Both the position numbers and the translations under genes were made by a program. A stretch of 64,000 nucleotides of DNA from Ailanthus altissimus (Eukaryota > Streptophyta > Magnoliopsida > Sapindales > Simaroubaceae). Below the pieces are notes generated by a model. It saw nothing but the letters and a program-made list of their open reading frames with translations, was not told the DNA's origin and did not search any database. Below are positions 10,654 to 24,300 of the stretch, piece after piece. The stretch is taken from assembly GCA_946807835.1 (NCBI GenBank), contig CAMPEX010000001.1:1069001-1133000 (forward strand). The letters are read 5' to 3'. How positions within the stretch are numbered: position 1 is the stretch's first letter; each line of letters opens with the position of its first letter.

Positions 10654-11000
10654 CCTACCATTAAGGATGAAAAGGTGATAAAGGGTAAGGGCATTGGTTA
10701 AGTCATCGATGAGGATGATGATACTCTAAATTCTTAGATTCCCAATGTTCAGCTGAACTAAACAACCTGAGTTTGCTTAGAGGTCTAGTTTTATGGATTA
10801 CAATGATACTCATTGGGGCACCAGCTACTTGTCTTGTAAGTTTACGTGCTTTAATTATTGATTTATGATCTCTATGTTGCTCAATCTGCTTAAGGCCAAC
10901 AGCTTGATTGATTGGGACCCAACAATTTTGGATAGAGTAATAGATTACTAAGCTTCTTTAAGTTATGTGTAGATAGCCTTCTCCTCATCTTTCTAGCGAG
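10654..11000 (+). pseudogene. Plant transposon-protein-like gene, second part
   Basis: Directly after the Athila-like element the plus strand reads KDEKVIKGKGIG then an acidic IDEDDDTL run, in the style of the low-complexity tail of the gene interrupted at 866. The join is inferred from position and composition; decay is heavy and there is no clean TSD. Its end is not clear. Confidence 0.3.
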
Positions 11001-11569
11001 TTCCTTATAAACTTATATATCTTGTACATAGTCATTTGCATGACATTGATATTTTGTATTATTTTCATTTGATCATATCATCTTTACTTTGGTTATAGTT
11101 GGATGTTATTTTGAATATGGATGACTATTTTTTATTATTTTATATCATAAGCCAAATTTTCTACTTGATGCTATTTATTATCTTATATGGATAATTTGTT
11201 CTAGATATCAATTTGTGATATGGATGAAACTTTTCATTATTAATGTGGATAGACTTGATAATGTGCTATCATTTTACCACTTTATTCTTGTTTTTCTAGT
11301 TATGGATATACAATTGTTTATGTGTATTTCTAGTTCTGTTGATTATTTTTACTATGGATTTGGATACTGGACCTTAGAGATATTATCTTTGGTATCACAT
11401 ATATGAACCAAGTTTAGATGTTTTGGATCACAGAGAAATGTATTTCATGTGAATTTTCTCTCATTTCATTTTAATGATGTCAAAAGGGTGAGAAACATTT
11501 CATGTATTTTATATTCATACTTGTTATTCCTTAAGGGGGGCTTTGATTATCTTTGATATTGAAAAGGGT
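11001..11569. other. Unassigned AT-rich DNA
   Basis: I see no motif, repeat or credible ORF. The 63-codon ORF at 11215-11406 is hydrophobic and T-rich and is most likely chance. Confidence 0.4.
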
Positions 11570-11860
11570 TGATTATTCAAAGGTGCATGCATGTGGGTGA
11601 TGTATTCATCCTTACATAATCATGGATTATATAAATTTTATACCCAGCAGAGGTTCAAAAATATAATTTCTTAAGTAATAAAAATAATAAAATTTTCATG
11701 TTATCTCATAAATTAAATTATAAGGATTTGTAGAGAATCACCTTCGTAAGCCTTTAGAATTTGTGTTGTCAGAGTTCCCACCTTGAAGTGAATTCATTTC
11801 AATTCTAGTTCCCAAGTTGGTGGGATTGGGTAATCTAGAATGACAACTTGTTCCAATAAG
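11570..11860 (-). repeat. Possible old copia LTR fragment
   Basis: Reading left to right it has the same landmarks as the left ends of the nearby minus-strand LTRs: a GTGCATGCATGTG string, then an AT-rich stretch, then CACCTT...CAATTCTAGTTCCCAA...TGGGATTG...CTAGAATGACAAC, comparable with 12250-12340 and 16620-16690. It is diverged and its right part is not visible beyond the next LTR. This may be an older relative. Confidence 0.35.
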
Positions 11861-11865
11861 GATTT

Positions 11866-14800
11866 TGTTAGGGTCAGTGCTTACGTGTCATCCCTGAATG
11901 TACAAATACTTGTATATTTACACAAGTGTACATTCTCATTAAATCGCTAATACTCATTTATATTGTATTATACATGTAACGTTATAGATATTATATGATC
12001 TGAAGGAGTTCAGATCAAATCTAAAAGAGTTTAGATAAGGGCTCACAAATAGTGTTGACGTATTTTAGGGTGTATGCATGTGATTGTGTATATATTGAAA
12101 AATTAACATTATGCGTCATATACATGAATTTGGCAGCAAAATTTATCAAGTAATCAATATATACACATGTAGTTCAATTCTTAACAACTTAAGAATACAG
12201 AAAACATACCTTTGAAGACCTCCGATGAAGATTTCGAATTTCGGATATCTTTGCTCCAATTTTGAGCTCACCATGAAGTGCACTCTTGTCCAATTCTAGT
12301 TCACAACAATCCAATGGGATTGTGAAGCTAGAATAGCAGCAATATGATCTCCAGCAACAAGGTTTTGATTCTAGAAAGAAAAATATGAATGATTTAGTTT
12401 CTTTCTCCTTTGGTTTTTCTCATAAGTCTTTGTTCTTTGAAAAACTCTCTCAAAACCAACTCTCATTTTTCCTCTCAACCCTTGCACGAATTTTCTTTCA
12501 CTCTCTTGTTAACACACTTGAAACTCAACCATTTTTAGTGGTTACAACAACTTCTCAAGTGCTCCACCAAAATTAGATTAAGTGGCCAACTACCAAAATA
12601 ATTTTTGGTGGCCATTTTAATGGTCTAATAAATTTAACCATTAATCATAAAATGGTGCTCCACTAAATTTAGTTTATGTTTCTCAAATTAGGTATGTCTT
12701 CCATTTAGGAATAAAATAATAAATAAATAAAATCATATTTTATTTATTTAAATAACATTTATTTAATTATTCAAAAACTATTTGAATAATTAATATTTAC
12801 CTTATTTGATTTTACTAACATGGTAAATGGTTGAATTCATGGTAAAACAAATTCATACAATAAAATTGTGCCACTTATTAATATCTAATTAGTTAATAAC
12901 TCTTGTCAACTAATTAAATAATATACTTAACATTTAAGTTTAAACAAGTGCACAACCCGAGAAACCCCGAAACATATTTTCGGTTTGCTGAAATTTCTAG
13001 GATGGAACTGTTCAATCCATTATGCTACCCCAGTGCACAACGAGTACACTTCATATTGTGAGACTCTTTAGGTCCATGCCCGAATTGTCATATAGAACTC
13101 CTCCATACGTCCGTGAACGATGCCCCACACACACATTACGGATATTACAAAGTGGCGCGTTAGACCATACAAGTTGAAGTTATAACATATTCATATAATT
13201 CCTCCATCATTTATATCTGATAAGAGTAGAGACATAGATCAACACCGTCAAATCTCCATATGCCCGACTGAAAGCTTATCTCTAGAATTGTATTTCAATA
13301 AATAATATTCCCAAACACTTTTGTAATATTATTTATCCCTAGGGTTAAACTCTTTTCCTAGAAATTATTGCTTATGGCCATAAGACTTTCTGAAATACAA
13401 TCTATAGAGTATTAGGATATAATACTCACCCAAATGAGCTGATGGATCTTATATCTATGCACACCGGACTCCATGAGCATCGGACCATACCCAGCGACAT
13501 CCAATGGTCAGACCATGAAAGGTTTCTGACATATGTGGAACCAAAGTATGGTGGACCACTCACAAGCCCACCGTGGCACTCAGGTCAAAGGACCACGAAT
13601 ACTATTCAACTCGAAAGATCCTCTATTGATGACTTTATGGGATGTCTATTGAAGATCTTTGTGAGTCTGTTCAGTATTCAATCCTTACTGAATACCTGTA
13701 TCTCTATACGAGCTTCCACTAAACTCATGGTTTGCTAAAAATAACCATCTGGACCATCCAGATATAGACATACACTAATCTATATATTTGTTAAGGTATT
13801 CACTGACAGACCTGCATCAGTGAAGATAGATTAGGAACATAATATTTGAGAACATATTTGCATAATGACATTTTCTAGCACTATTTACAACTCTTTACAA
13901 TTATGTCATTACTAATATATTCTTAGATCTTTGTCCTATTTCAGACAAGGCTCTAACTCTTTAGATATTACTGAGTCTTATAACCTGGTAACTCTTATCA
14001 GTGCCAACTCTTAGCATTTATAACTCTCAGCGTTGCTAATTCTTAGCACTGATCTAAACTCATTTAGACCAGAACTGAACTCTTTCAAATCGTACAATGT
14101 CTGAAACGTTACAAGCATCTTACCATATATAAATATAATTAGCGATTTATTGAAATAATAACACTAGTATAAATATTAAACAAATATTCATACATAATGC
14201 GATAGCACGTAAGCACAAATCCCAACAAATAGCCATGCTGAGACATATAATTGCTAAATGTTAGCACAATTAAGTGTTAATTGGTTATAATACTCAGCAG
14301 ATCCAAGAGTTGGAGTCCTGTCTGTAATAAAACATAGACCTGAGAATATACTAGTAACTACATAGTTGAAAGAGTTGCAATTGGGTGCTAAAAAATGTAA
14401 GTTGCACAAATATGTTCTCGAATAATTATCCCTGATCTATTTCTACCGATGCGGGTTTGTCGGTGGATACCTTTTTATATAGATTAACTTATGTCGTACC
14501 TATAGGGTATAGATGGTCGTTCCTAGCAAATCGTGAGCTTGGAGCTCGTATTGATATATGGGTATCCAGTTAGGACTGGATATGGGACAGACTCACTAGG
14601 GCCTCCGATAGACACCCAATGTAAACCGTCAATGAAGGGTCTTCTCGAGTTAAGTAGTATACGTGATCCTTAGACCAGAGTGGCACGATAGGCTTGTAAG
14701 TGATCCACCATACTTTGTTTCCACGCATGTTACAGACCTTTCATGGTGTGACCGCTGGGTGTCACTAGGTATGGAGTCCGATGTGTATAGATATGGGATC

Positions 14801-16148
14801 TGTCAGCTCTTATATGGAGTTAGATATCCAGATGCTTCGAGACTGTATCTCAGAAAGTCATGTTACCATAAGCAATCATCATGGAAAAGAGTTCCGCCAA
14901 GGTGGAACAATATAGCAAAGGAGTTTAAGCATATTGTTCAGTAAGATACAAGTCTGGAGGTAAGACATGGATGAGCACTAGGGAATTTGACGGTGATAAT
15001 CGATATCCCCAGTATATCCAGGAAATCATGACAGAAGAACTATACATATGTGTTGTAACCCCAACTTGCATGGTTCAACGCGCTGATTTGTATATCAGTG
15101 TCATGTGCGTAGGGCATTGCTCGCGAACTCATGGAATAGTTTCATTTGATGAAATGGTTGTAGGACTTAAGGAATCCCGCGATATGGAGTGTACTCATTG
15201 TGCACTAAGGCAGCGTGCCAGTTAAAGTGTGTAATCTAGCAATATTCAGTACTACCACGGGAATACATGCGTGTCTGTATTTAAGTGTTAAATATAATAA
15301 TTAGTTAATAATTATTATTTACTAATTGTATTATGACACGTGGCATATTGTAGACCATCGGTTGAGTTTACCGAAGTGTGAGATTTAGTGAGACTCACTT
15401 AAGGGTAGACTTGGTAACTATTTATGACGGGCAAAATGATCATTTCACACTATAATTATTTAATTATTATAATCATTCTCTCTTATTATTATATAATATT
15501 ATGTATTATTTATTATATTTGGGTGTAAAATAGTTGGCACCCATTTTATTATTATATTATTATTTATATTATATAATATATTATATTATATATATATATA
15601 TAAAGGGAGAGAGAGAGAAAGTGTGTTGTGTGTTTGTGTTTGTGAGTTGGCCATTTTGGCCGAGAGAAAAAAAGGGAAATGGAGAGAAAAGAGAAAGAAG
15701 ATAAGGAGGAGGAGAAGAAGAAGAAAAATAAAATTGTTTTATTTTTCTCTATGGTTCTAATTTGAACAATTGTGAATTGTTTTAAACTCTCAATTTTTTA
15801 TTCTTTTGAAGAAAAGGATAAAAATAGACATCGGCCATTTTGGGGATTAAGAGTTAATCCCGTACTGAATATAGGGTTGTTGTTCTAGCTCTCCAAGCCC
15901 ACCGTGTTGGTGACTAGAATTGCCTGCGAGTTGGTCTCCATGCGGACTCCAGGAAAATACATGTATAATGTTACACGTTAAGGTGAGTTATCAACCTTTC
16001 TAATATATTAATGTGATTAATATATTTATTTATTGTGTTTATTGTATATTTTACGCTTCCACAGCATTTAAATTCGTATAATACATAATTAGGCAATAGG
16101 CACAATATCATATGCATACACCAACGTATATTAGATCTCCTGATAATA
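11866..16148 (+). mobile_element. Copia solo LTR, split by another LTR
   Basis: It begins TGTTAGGGTCAGTGC and ends at about 16148 (CTCCTGATAATA), followed by a GATTT that repeats the 5 bp before the start: TSD 11861-11865 and 16149-16153. Without the nested LTR it is about 2.1 kb and matches 56053-58202 along its length, including the CCATTTTGGGGATTAAGAG box near 15835 and the TA-rich then GA-rich promoter-like stretch near 15580-15630. No internal copia sequence follows, so it is a solo LTR left by recombination. The ORFs at 14663-14944 and 14971-15225 are in LTR and are not genes. Confidence 0.88.
12053..14227 (-). mobile_element. Copia solo LTR nested in the previous LTR
   Basis: It begins TGTTGACGTATTTTAGG and ends AATCCCAACA with an AATAG TSD on both sides (12048-12052 and 14228-14232); the host LTR resumes exactly at AATAGCCATGC. 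It runs opposite to its host and belongs to the related subfamily whose plus form begins TGTTGGGATTTGTGC, as at 43222. Length is 2175 bp. The ORF 13442-13738 is LTR sequence. Confidence 0.9.
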
Positions 16149-16153
16149 GATTT

Positions 16154-16420
16154 AACACATTAAATCCAAGTTTAACTCTTAAAAAAAAAAGCTTAACACT
16201 TATTATTGGACAGCTACAATATAAATGGATGATGTTTGTTATAATTTAACATTTATACAACAAAATTCATTTCATTGTCTCTTGTTGTATGGCTGGCTAA
16301 ATTAGAAGGAAAAAGTTGAAGTTTTAACTTTTGAATGGCTGTATCACACTTAATGAAAATTAGCAAATATGTTGCTCTTATTTGCTTCAATTACCTTTCC
16401 CTCCAATAAGACATAGTTGT
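16154..16420. other. Short spacer between inverted LTRs
   Basis: About 270 bp of AT-rich DNA lies between a plus and a minus LTR of the same family, so it would form the loop of a fold-back. I see no gene. Confidence 0.6.
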
Positions 16421-18585
16421 TGTTGGGGGATCTAATATACGTGATTGTATGCATGTGCAATTGTGTTTATTACCTAAAATACGTACCATATACATATTAA
16501 ACGCAGTGGAAGCATTTAAACATGCAATAAATACAATAAATAAAATATATTAATCACATTAATATATTAATATTATTAAAAACTCACTTGAACGTGTAAC
16601 GTTATACATGTATTTTCTCCGGAGTCCACATGGAGATCAACTCATGGGCAGTTCTAGTCACCAATACGGTAGGCTTGGTGAGCAACAACAGTAGCCCCAT
16701 ATCCAGTACAGGATTAACTCTTAATCCCAAAAATGGTCGGGTGTGTGTTTCTATCCTTTTCTCTAAAAGAATAAGAAATTGAGAATTTGAAGCAATCCAC
16801 AATTACTTCAATTAGAGCCATAGAGAAAAATGAAACAATTTCATTTTTTTTTTCTTCCTCTTCTTCTTATTCTCGGCAGTGCCACTTCTTTTCTTTCTCT
16901 CTTTCTCCATTTCTCTTGTTTTCTCTTCTTTTGTTTCATTTCTTTTCCACTTCCCATATTAACCTAAAACACACACACACCACTTCACTCTCTCTCTCTT
17001 TATATATATATATATTTATATATACAATAAAATAATAATATAATCTATAATATAATATATTATATAATAATAATAATACTAATAAAATAATCATAATGGG
17101 TGCCAAATAGATAAAATATTAATATATATAATATCATATAATATAATATATTATAATGAGAGATATTTTTATTATTTACTATTAAATAATCAAAGTATGG
17201 AATGATCATTTTGCCCCTCATGAATAGTTACCAAGTCTACCCCTAGTGGGCCCCATCAATCTCACACTTGGGTTAAACTCAATTGAGGGTTCACAATGCG
17301 TCACGTGTTATTATACAATTAGTAAATAATAATTATTGACTAATTATTGTATTTAACACTTAAATACAGACACGCACGTATTTCTGTGGTAGTGCTAAGT
17401 ATTGCTGGATTAAACAATTTAATCCAGAACATTGTCCCAGTGCACAATGAGTACACTCTATATCGCTGGACTTCCTAAGTCCTTCACCCGATTCGTCAAA
17501 TCAAACTATTCCATGAGTCCATGAGTAATGCTCCACGTAGTGCATTAAACTATGCAAGTTAAGGTTAAAACGCATACGTATAGTCCTTCTATCATAATAT
17601 CCTAGATGTGTGGGGATATATATTATCACTGTTAAATCCTCTAGTGATCATCTATGTCTTATCTCCAGACTTGTATCTCACTGAATAATATGCGCAAACT
17701 TCTTTGCCATATTATTCCACCTTGGCGGAACTTTTTCCCAAGATGATTGCTTGTGGCCACAAGACTTTCTGAAATACAGTCTAGAAGCATCTGGATATCT
17801 AACTCTATATGGGAGCTGACGGATCCTATATCTATATACACTAGACTCCATAAGTATTAGACCATACCCAATGATACCCATCGGTCACACCATGAAAGGT
17901 CTGTAACATGCGTGGAACCAAAGTATGGTGGCTCATTTATAAGCCCACCGTGGCACTCGGGTCAAAGAACCACGTATACTATTCAACTCGAGAGGACCCT
18001 CCGTTGATGGCTTACATTGGGTTTCTATCAGAGGCCCTCATAAGTTTGTCTCATATCCAGTCTTAATTAGATACCCATATATCAATACGAGCTCTAAGCT
18101 CACGGTCGGCTAGGAGCGACCATTTATACCTTATAGGTACGACATATGCTAATCTATATAAAAAGTTATTCACTGACAGATCTGTATCAGTAGAAATAGA
18201 TCAAGGACAATTATTTGAGAACATACTTGTGCAACTTGCATTTTCTAGCACTCGATTGCAACTCTTGCAACTATGCAGTTACTAGTATATTCCTAGGTCT
18301 ATGTCTCATTACAGACAAAACTCCAACTCTTGAATCTACTGAGTATTATAATCAACTAACACTTAGCTGTACTAACATTTAACATTTATATCTCTTAGCA
18401 TGGCTAACTGTAGGCTCTTATCTAAACTCCTTTAGATCTGATCTAAACACATCGTACAATGTCTGTAACATTACATTGCATGGTACCATATTAATGGGTA
18501 TTAGCGATTTAATGGGAATGTACACTTATATAAATATACAAGTATATGTACATTAAGGGATGACACGTAAGCACCTATCTTAACA
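16421..18585 (-). mobile_element. Copia solo LTR, minus orientation
   Basis: It begins TGTTGGGGGATCTAATATACG and ends CACCTATCTTAACA. It is the reverse complement of the family at 56053-58202: TTAACTCTTAATCCC near 16710, pyrimidine-rich stretch and TATA-like run near 16830-17030, and GACACGTAAGCACC near 18561. No internal element sequence lies on either side. A clear TSD was not found (left GTTGT, right ATAAC). The ORFs at 16602-16802, 16787-17035 and 17659-17881 are LTR sequence. Confidence 0.85.
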
Positions 18586-18868
18586 ATAACATGGCCCACA
18601 AGCATGGTTTACAATTGCTTGCCCATTTAATTTTGCATTATAATAATTGTTTACAATAAATAATTAATTAACAAATCTAAAGGCAAGTGTATAATTGGAT
18701 GACCTTGGCCAGATTTTGCAACCAAAATGATGAAACACTTTCACCCTTTTATAAGTTACAAGGCCCTACCATTTCAAATGGCTATGCATTAGTGTTTCAT
18801 CAATTATTTAAAAATTTAATAATGAAACATATTCTAATATTTCATTTGTTCTACTTTTAAACATGCTC
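18586..18868. other. Unassigned AT-rich spacer
   Basis: Nothing recognised. It separates two minus-orientation copia LTRs. Confidence 0.4.
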
Positions 18869-19912
18869 TATGCATATGTCACGGATATTATAAATCAGCG
18901 CGTTAGACTATACAAATTGAGGTCATAGCGCATACGTATAATCTTTCCGTCATTTATATCATGAAAGAGCGAGGATATAAATTATCATCGTCAAATATCC
19001 ATGCGCTCATCCGTGAACTTATCTCTAGACACGTATCTTGATAAACAATATACACAAACACTTTTGCAATAGTATTTAACTCCATGAGAAAATCCTTTCC
19101 TGGGTTTATTACTTATGGCCGTAAGTCTTTCTAAAAGATAGTCTCGAAGCATCCGAATATACAACTCACCTATACGAGCTAACGGATCCCATATTTGTGC
19201 ACACTGAACTCCATGAGTATTGAATTGTACCTAACAATACGTAGTGGTCAGACCATGAAAGGTCTCTGACATACATGGAAATAAAGGATGGTGGATCACT
19301 CACAAGCCCACCGTGGTGCTCAAGTCAAGAGGACCTGTCATTGATAGCTTCATGAGATGTCTATTGGGGTCCTCATTGAGTCTGTTCAGTATTTAGTCCT
19401 TATTGAATACCTGTATACTATACGAGTTTCCGTTAAGCCCATGGTCAACTAAGAACAACCATCTAGATTATCCAGATATAGTCATACATTGATCTATGTG
19501 AAAAGGTTCTACCGATAAACCCACATCAATGAATTAGACCAGGAACATTATTTTTTAAAATAAACTTGCGTAATAATATTTCTTAGTACTTATTACAACT
19601 ATGTTATTACTAGTGTACTTTTAAGTTTTTGTTTCGTTACAAATAAAGTTCTAACTCTTTAGATTTCACTAATTATTATAACTTGCTAACCTTTTAGCAT
19701 TTATAATTTTCAGTGATGTTGAATCTTAGCGTTGATCTAAACTCTTTTAAACTAAACTTAAACTCCTCCAGATCATACAATATTTGTAGCGTTACAAGTA
19801 TTGTACAATTTAATTAATGTAATTAGCAATTTAATAAAATATGCATTATATAAATATTATAAAATTAAATAGTCATATAATTTAGAATGACACGTGAATA
19901 CAAATTCCAACA
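18869..19912 (-). repeat. Truncated copia LTR
   Basis: From CACGGATATTATAAATCAGCGCG to AAATTCCAACA it matches the right part of 12053-14227 (the half next to the LTR start on the minus strand), including the CAGACCATGAAAGG box near 19250 and AGCCCACCGTGG near 19305. The other half is missing. The left border is where similarity stops and is only approximate. Confidence 0.75.
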
Positions 19913-20340
19913 AGTATATTATTATATTCTTAAATTCTTACAAAGAAGGCATTTTTGTATCATAATACTTAAAAAATTTCAACATACATAGGAGTTTATC
20001 ATCACCAGAAAGAGGGAGGTTATTGGCGTACATGGCATACTAGCTTTAAAGATGATAATAAACAAATATTTATTTTGTTATGACATTTAAATTTTTGATA
20101 TTCTCACAAATTATTTTGAAGAAATTATTTATCTAAGAAAAATTAAGGGACTTTGGACTTCATTCAAATCTAATTGAAGATTAAGACAAGCTTCGGAATG
20201 TTGAATGTGTATTTAATTCATGGCTTATATGATGTGTATAATTGGTTTATATTTGATAACTCTTTAATCCATAAAACACAAAATATTTTTCAAATTATTT
20301 TAAATCTTAAAAACATGTTTTACATGCAAATGGGACAACC
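19913..20340. other. Unassigned AT-rich DNA
   Basis: No gene, repeat or element recognised. Confidence 0.4.
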
Positions 20341-21310
20341 TTCATAAATCCGGAACTTGCAAAATACATTGGAAAATTTTCTCCCTGGGGCAAACCGGCT
20401 TTACAGTTTAAATTGCAAAGCCAGTTTTGACCAAATCAATTTGTGAGATTTTAACAGCAGCCAAAACTAGTTGTGCAGTTTTAGCAGCAACCAAAATGGG
20501 TTGTACGGTTTAGACAACTACAAAAATCGGTTGTATAGTTTCAATAACTGCTAAATGTGGGTGTGTAGTTTGTGTGCGGTTTGACAACCAGTTTAAACAA
20601 AATCTAACCAGCTAAGAACATAGTTCAAACTAGTTCTAATCGGTTTGAAATGGGTTATACAATTTTAAAACTGGTTAGTAAATCAATAGTGTAGCTTTGG
20701 ACGTCAACAATCATATTTTTAAAATTAAAAAAAAAAATCTATTTGTCTGGTTTGCCAAACCGGCCATTTGCAATTGGTTAAATCGACCGTATGATTCTCT
20801 ATTTTTTGTGGATTTTTTCAAACTACTATGAACAATTATTTTCTTAATTTCTTTATATGAGGAGGATGTTTTTCACCGAGTTTCTAAAATATTTAAATTT
20901 TCTCATTTTCAATTGCAAACAAATTAAGTTCTCAAATTGTTCAAAGTCATACACACATCCTAAGATTTTATTTATAAATCTACTCATTGAGTTTGTTCAC
21001 TCTTAAACATTCTCAATTTATTTGCTGAGTGAAAATATATTGATTACTCAACTTATGAGTAATTTTAAGTGTTGTACTGATTGATTGACACCTTTTAATT
21101 TAAATTTGTAAATTTGCCCTTGTTTGAAGCATTATTAAAATCCTCATCGCAACTTATTGTAGGGCATGGACGCAAGTTGCATGAAGAGTCAAACTACAAA
21201 AAAAATCTAATGTTGTTCTCTACCAATTCTCTATTTATTGCAATTGTTGTATTTTATTTATTATTTCATAATTTGTAATAAATTATTATTAATTATGCAT
21301 TAAATTTTAC
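20341..21310. repeat. Minisatellite-bearing repetitive DNA, possibly an old LTR
   Basis: At 20452-20570 a degenerate 30-bp unit is repeated four times (one unit starts AGCAGCAACCAAAATGGG). Around it AAACCGG/CCGGTTT words recur up to about 20780. Further right, around 21165-21250, GGGCATGGACGCAAGTTGC followed by a T-rich stretch is reminiscent of the 3' end of some copia LTRs, but I cannot find a partner or borders. The assignment to an LTR is a guess; the tandem repeat itself is seen directly. Confidence 0.4.
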
Positions 21311-24300
21311 TTACCCAATTCTCCCTTTCCCTTTCCTTCTTGAATTGCCTAAACCACAACTTCAAATTGCATGACATGTTATTTGGACGGTGAAATTTTT
21401 GAATTTAATTAAGTGTAGTATTACCATATTTTTAAAAGAAACTTCATTAAAACATTTAATGAAATTAAATTTTCAATTATGATCTTAATAATTTAATGAA
21501 AAGATGATTATATCTAATTTTTACACACACCTTATTCTTTTATAATCATATTATAAAATAAGTTATATATATATATATAAAGAGAGAGAAGAAGGAGAGA
21601 GCATTGATCATATGGGTAAAATTACTCAATATTTGGTGTGCGACTCTACAAAAAGTCAGCATTTGATTTTAATTAATAATTAGTTCTTAATTAAAGTCAA
21701 GTGCTAATTTTTTGTAAAATTGTGTGCTAAATGGTAAACAATTTTACTCACCTGATTTAAACCCTATATTTTATATAAAAAAGTTTATCATATTTTATAT
21801 AAATCATGAAACTCATTGAATTTTAATTAAGTACTTCTTCCATTTACTTTAAAATTTAATATTAGAAAAGTAAAAAATTTGTATTTATAATTTTAAAATG
21901 TGTTTGTTATGGTTATTATATAATGTTACAATACTTTTATAATAAAATTATAGAATACATATACTTTATTTTTAAAACGCATAATATTATTGACAACATA
22001 TTTTACCAAATGCTTTTTTAGTTAATTATTTCTCTAGCAAAATAGAATATATTATATTTATTTGTCATAGCAATATTATGAAATTAATAATTATTTACAA
22101 AATCATATGTTAAAAATTGGTGGACTGAAAATCTTACTAACTATTGTTTTATTAAATTGACGTTTCATTTGTACTTGCTAAATTGTTTTTGGCATAGTTA
22201 GCTCAATCTTTAAAAAAAGAAAAAAAAATATTTTTGTGAATTAGGTTAGAATTTTGTTAATTTGAAATTTGGTTAAGCTTTCTAAATTTTAAAAAGTAAT
22301 TGTAGCATGGATCCGTAGTTACTAATTAATTAGTATAAAATAGGTTAGCAGGAAACTTAATATATGGTGTAAGTGTAATAAAAACAACACCAATACTTTA
22401 ATTTTCACTTAAAATATTGACTTTACCATAAGTGATTGATATGTTAAGAATGTACTAAAATTCGTGAGATATTACTGTTAGTATCATTCACGATAAATAC
22501 AATGGTTGCTTTCAAACCAATTTTATGTTAGTCGCGATTGACACTAACATTTTTATCTAGAACTCACTTTCACATTTTATTTTCACTTAAAACGTAGACT
22601 TTTACTATCATATTTATTGTTTTTAAATTATCATACGTATATGATAATTTTTTTATATTAAAATAGTATATTGCTAACAAAGTTAAGAGTAGTTAGTATT
22701 TTCTTATTACCATCTATAAGAGTTGCAAACCTACCTCCAATAGAGAGATACAGACATGTGGTAGATTCAGTATGTTAGTAATTGTAACTGTCATAGACTA
22801 ACGCATCCATGATGAAATTTTCACTTAATATTTTCTCACCATGCAAATTACTGAGTTTCCAACATTTGCTTGAAATTGAGATAAAGGGGTTTACTCAAGC
22901 CAATTGCATGCTTACATATATAATATCATTCTCCATAGAAAAAAAATATAATAATCTGTTAATAACAATGCCTTAAATAGAAAAACTATAGGATACTTTC
23001 CTTTAGCTATCGAATTTAGTTCTGGTCATAAAAAGTTATTTGGGGTAGTTTTGGGAGATCATGACATGGAAGAATTTTATTTGTTGTAATAATTATGCGA
23101 TGACGTGACAGGATGTATAGAAGATATGGTTTAGGTTTAAATGATGAATTTCAACCTTTTTACTCTTGTGAGTTAGGGAGCAAAACACTTTTAAAGAGCT
23201 CTTGGAGTCTCAGAAAACTAATATTGTAAAATTGCTTTGATTGTATTAAGTAAAAAAAAGTTTTACAAATAAATTCAATCTCAAACTATGTAAGATGTGA
23301 AAGTCAGGTTTACACAATAAATAATAAAGAAAGAAGTATATTAGGAATAAAAAATGATTGTTTGTTGACAATGTGGACTAGATGAAAGTGGCTTTGCATG
23401 TGAGTGTTTAAGGTTAAAGAAAACTTGCCTTTTGAACTTGTATATATGAATTGACAAATTTTTTTTATGGACCTTAGGTTCAAAGAGGACGCAAACCTAC
23501 AATTCTTACTAGTGTTCTTAATAGAGATCATGAAATGAAAACAATGGTAAGGTGTCGTACTTGACAAGGGAGAACTGGGGCAAGTATAATGCACTCTTAA
23601 TGTTTCAAAGTTTTGAATTGTGTTAAAAAAAGATGATGAATCATGATTTTCACGTGTATCATAAGAGCTTTTATAAAGCTATATATGTATTAGATTAAAA
23701 TTCCTTATTTAACCTCTTATCTTCTTAAAATCTTATTTATTTAATGAATTTTTAATCTTCTTAAAAAGAAAAATTGAATTTAATAAATAAAAGGCACGAT
23801 ATCGGTTTTATTTTAAATAAAAATTACTAAGTAATTTAGTTACCAATTTAAAAAATGTTACTAATTTCAAGTTTAAAGGGATTTTAAGGATCAAATAAAG
23901 TTTTATTGAGCTTATTCTTTTTTATTAGTCTTAATAGTATGGGTTTACCCTTCTTTTCAACTAAGTATCCCCCAATTACGTTTTAGTCTAAAAATTCACA
24001 TGTTTTAAATCTTATTTAGTGCAACTATGTAAATATCAAATCATGATCCACAAGTTAAACCTCATAAATTGAATTGAGTCCACGAGTTTTATCTTGTTAA
24101 ACATGCTTGTGTATGTATTTAAGCTTGACCATGAACTTTTTCACATTTTTACAATAGAAGTAAATAACATACGACCTCTCAAAATAACTTGTATCTAGTT
24201 TTCAGTAAAATGCATATCAGGTTCTACAAACTTTTTAAAATATGTATTTATTTAACGATTTTGACTCTTTAGAATAAAAATTTTAAACTCTAGTCCCAAA

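Noticed and set aside
14663..15225. Two plus-strand ORFs of 93 and 84 codons
   Set aside because: They lie within a copia LTR, and equivalents appear at 56765-57258 and in reverse at 17678-17881 and 52871-53080; LTR sequence, no domain.
16787..17035. 82-codon Ser/Phe-rich ORF
   Set aside because: Translation of pyrimidine-rich and TA-repeat DNA in an LTR promoter region.
23310..23594. 94-codon minus-strand ORF
   Set aside because: No domain, AT-driven composition, no neighbour or promoter supporting it.
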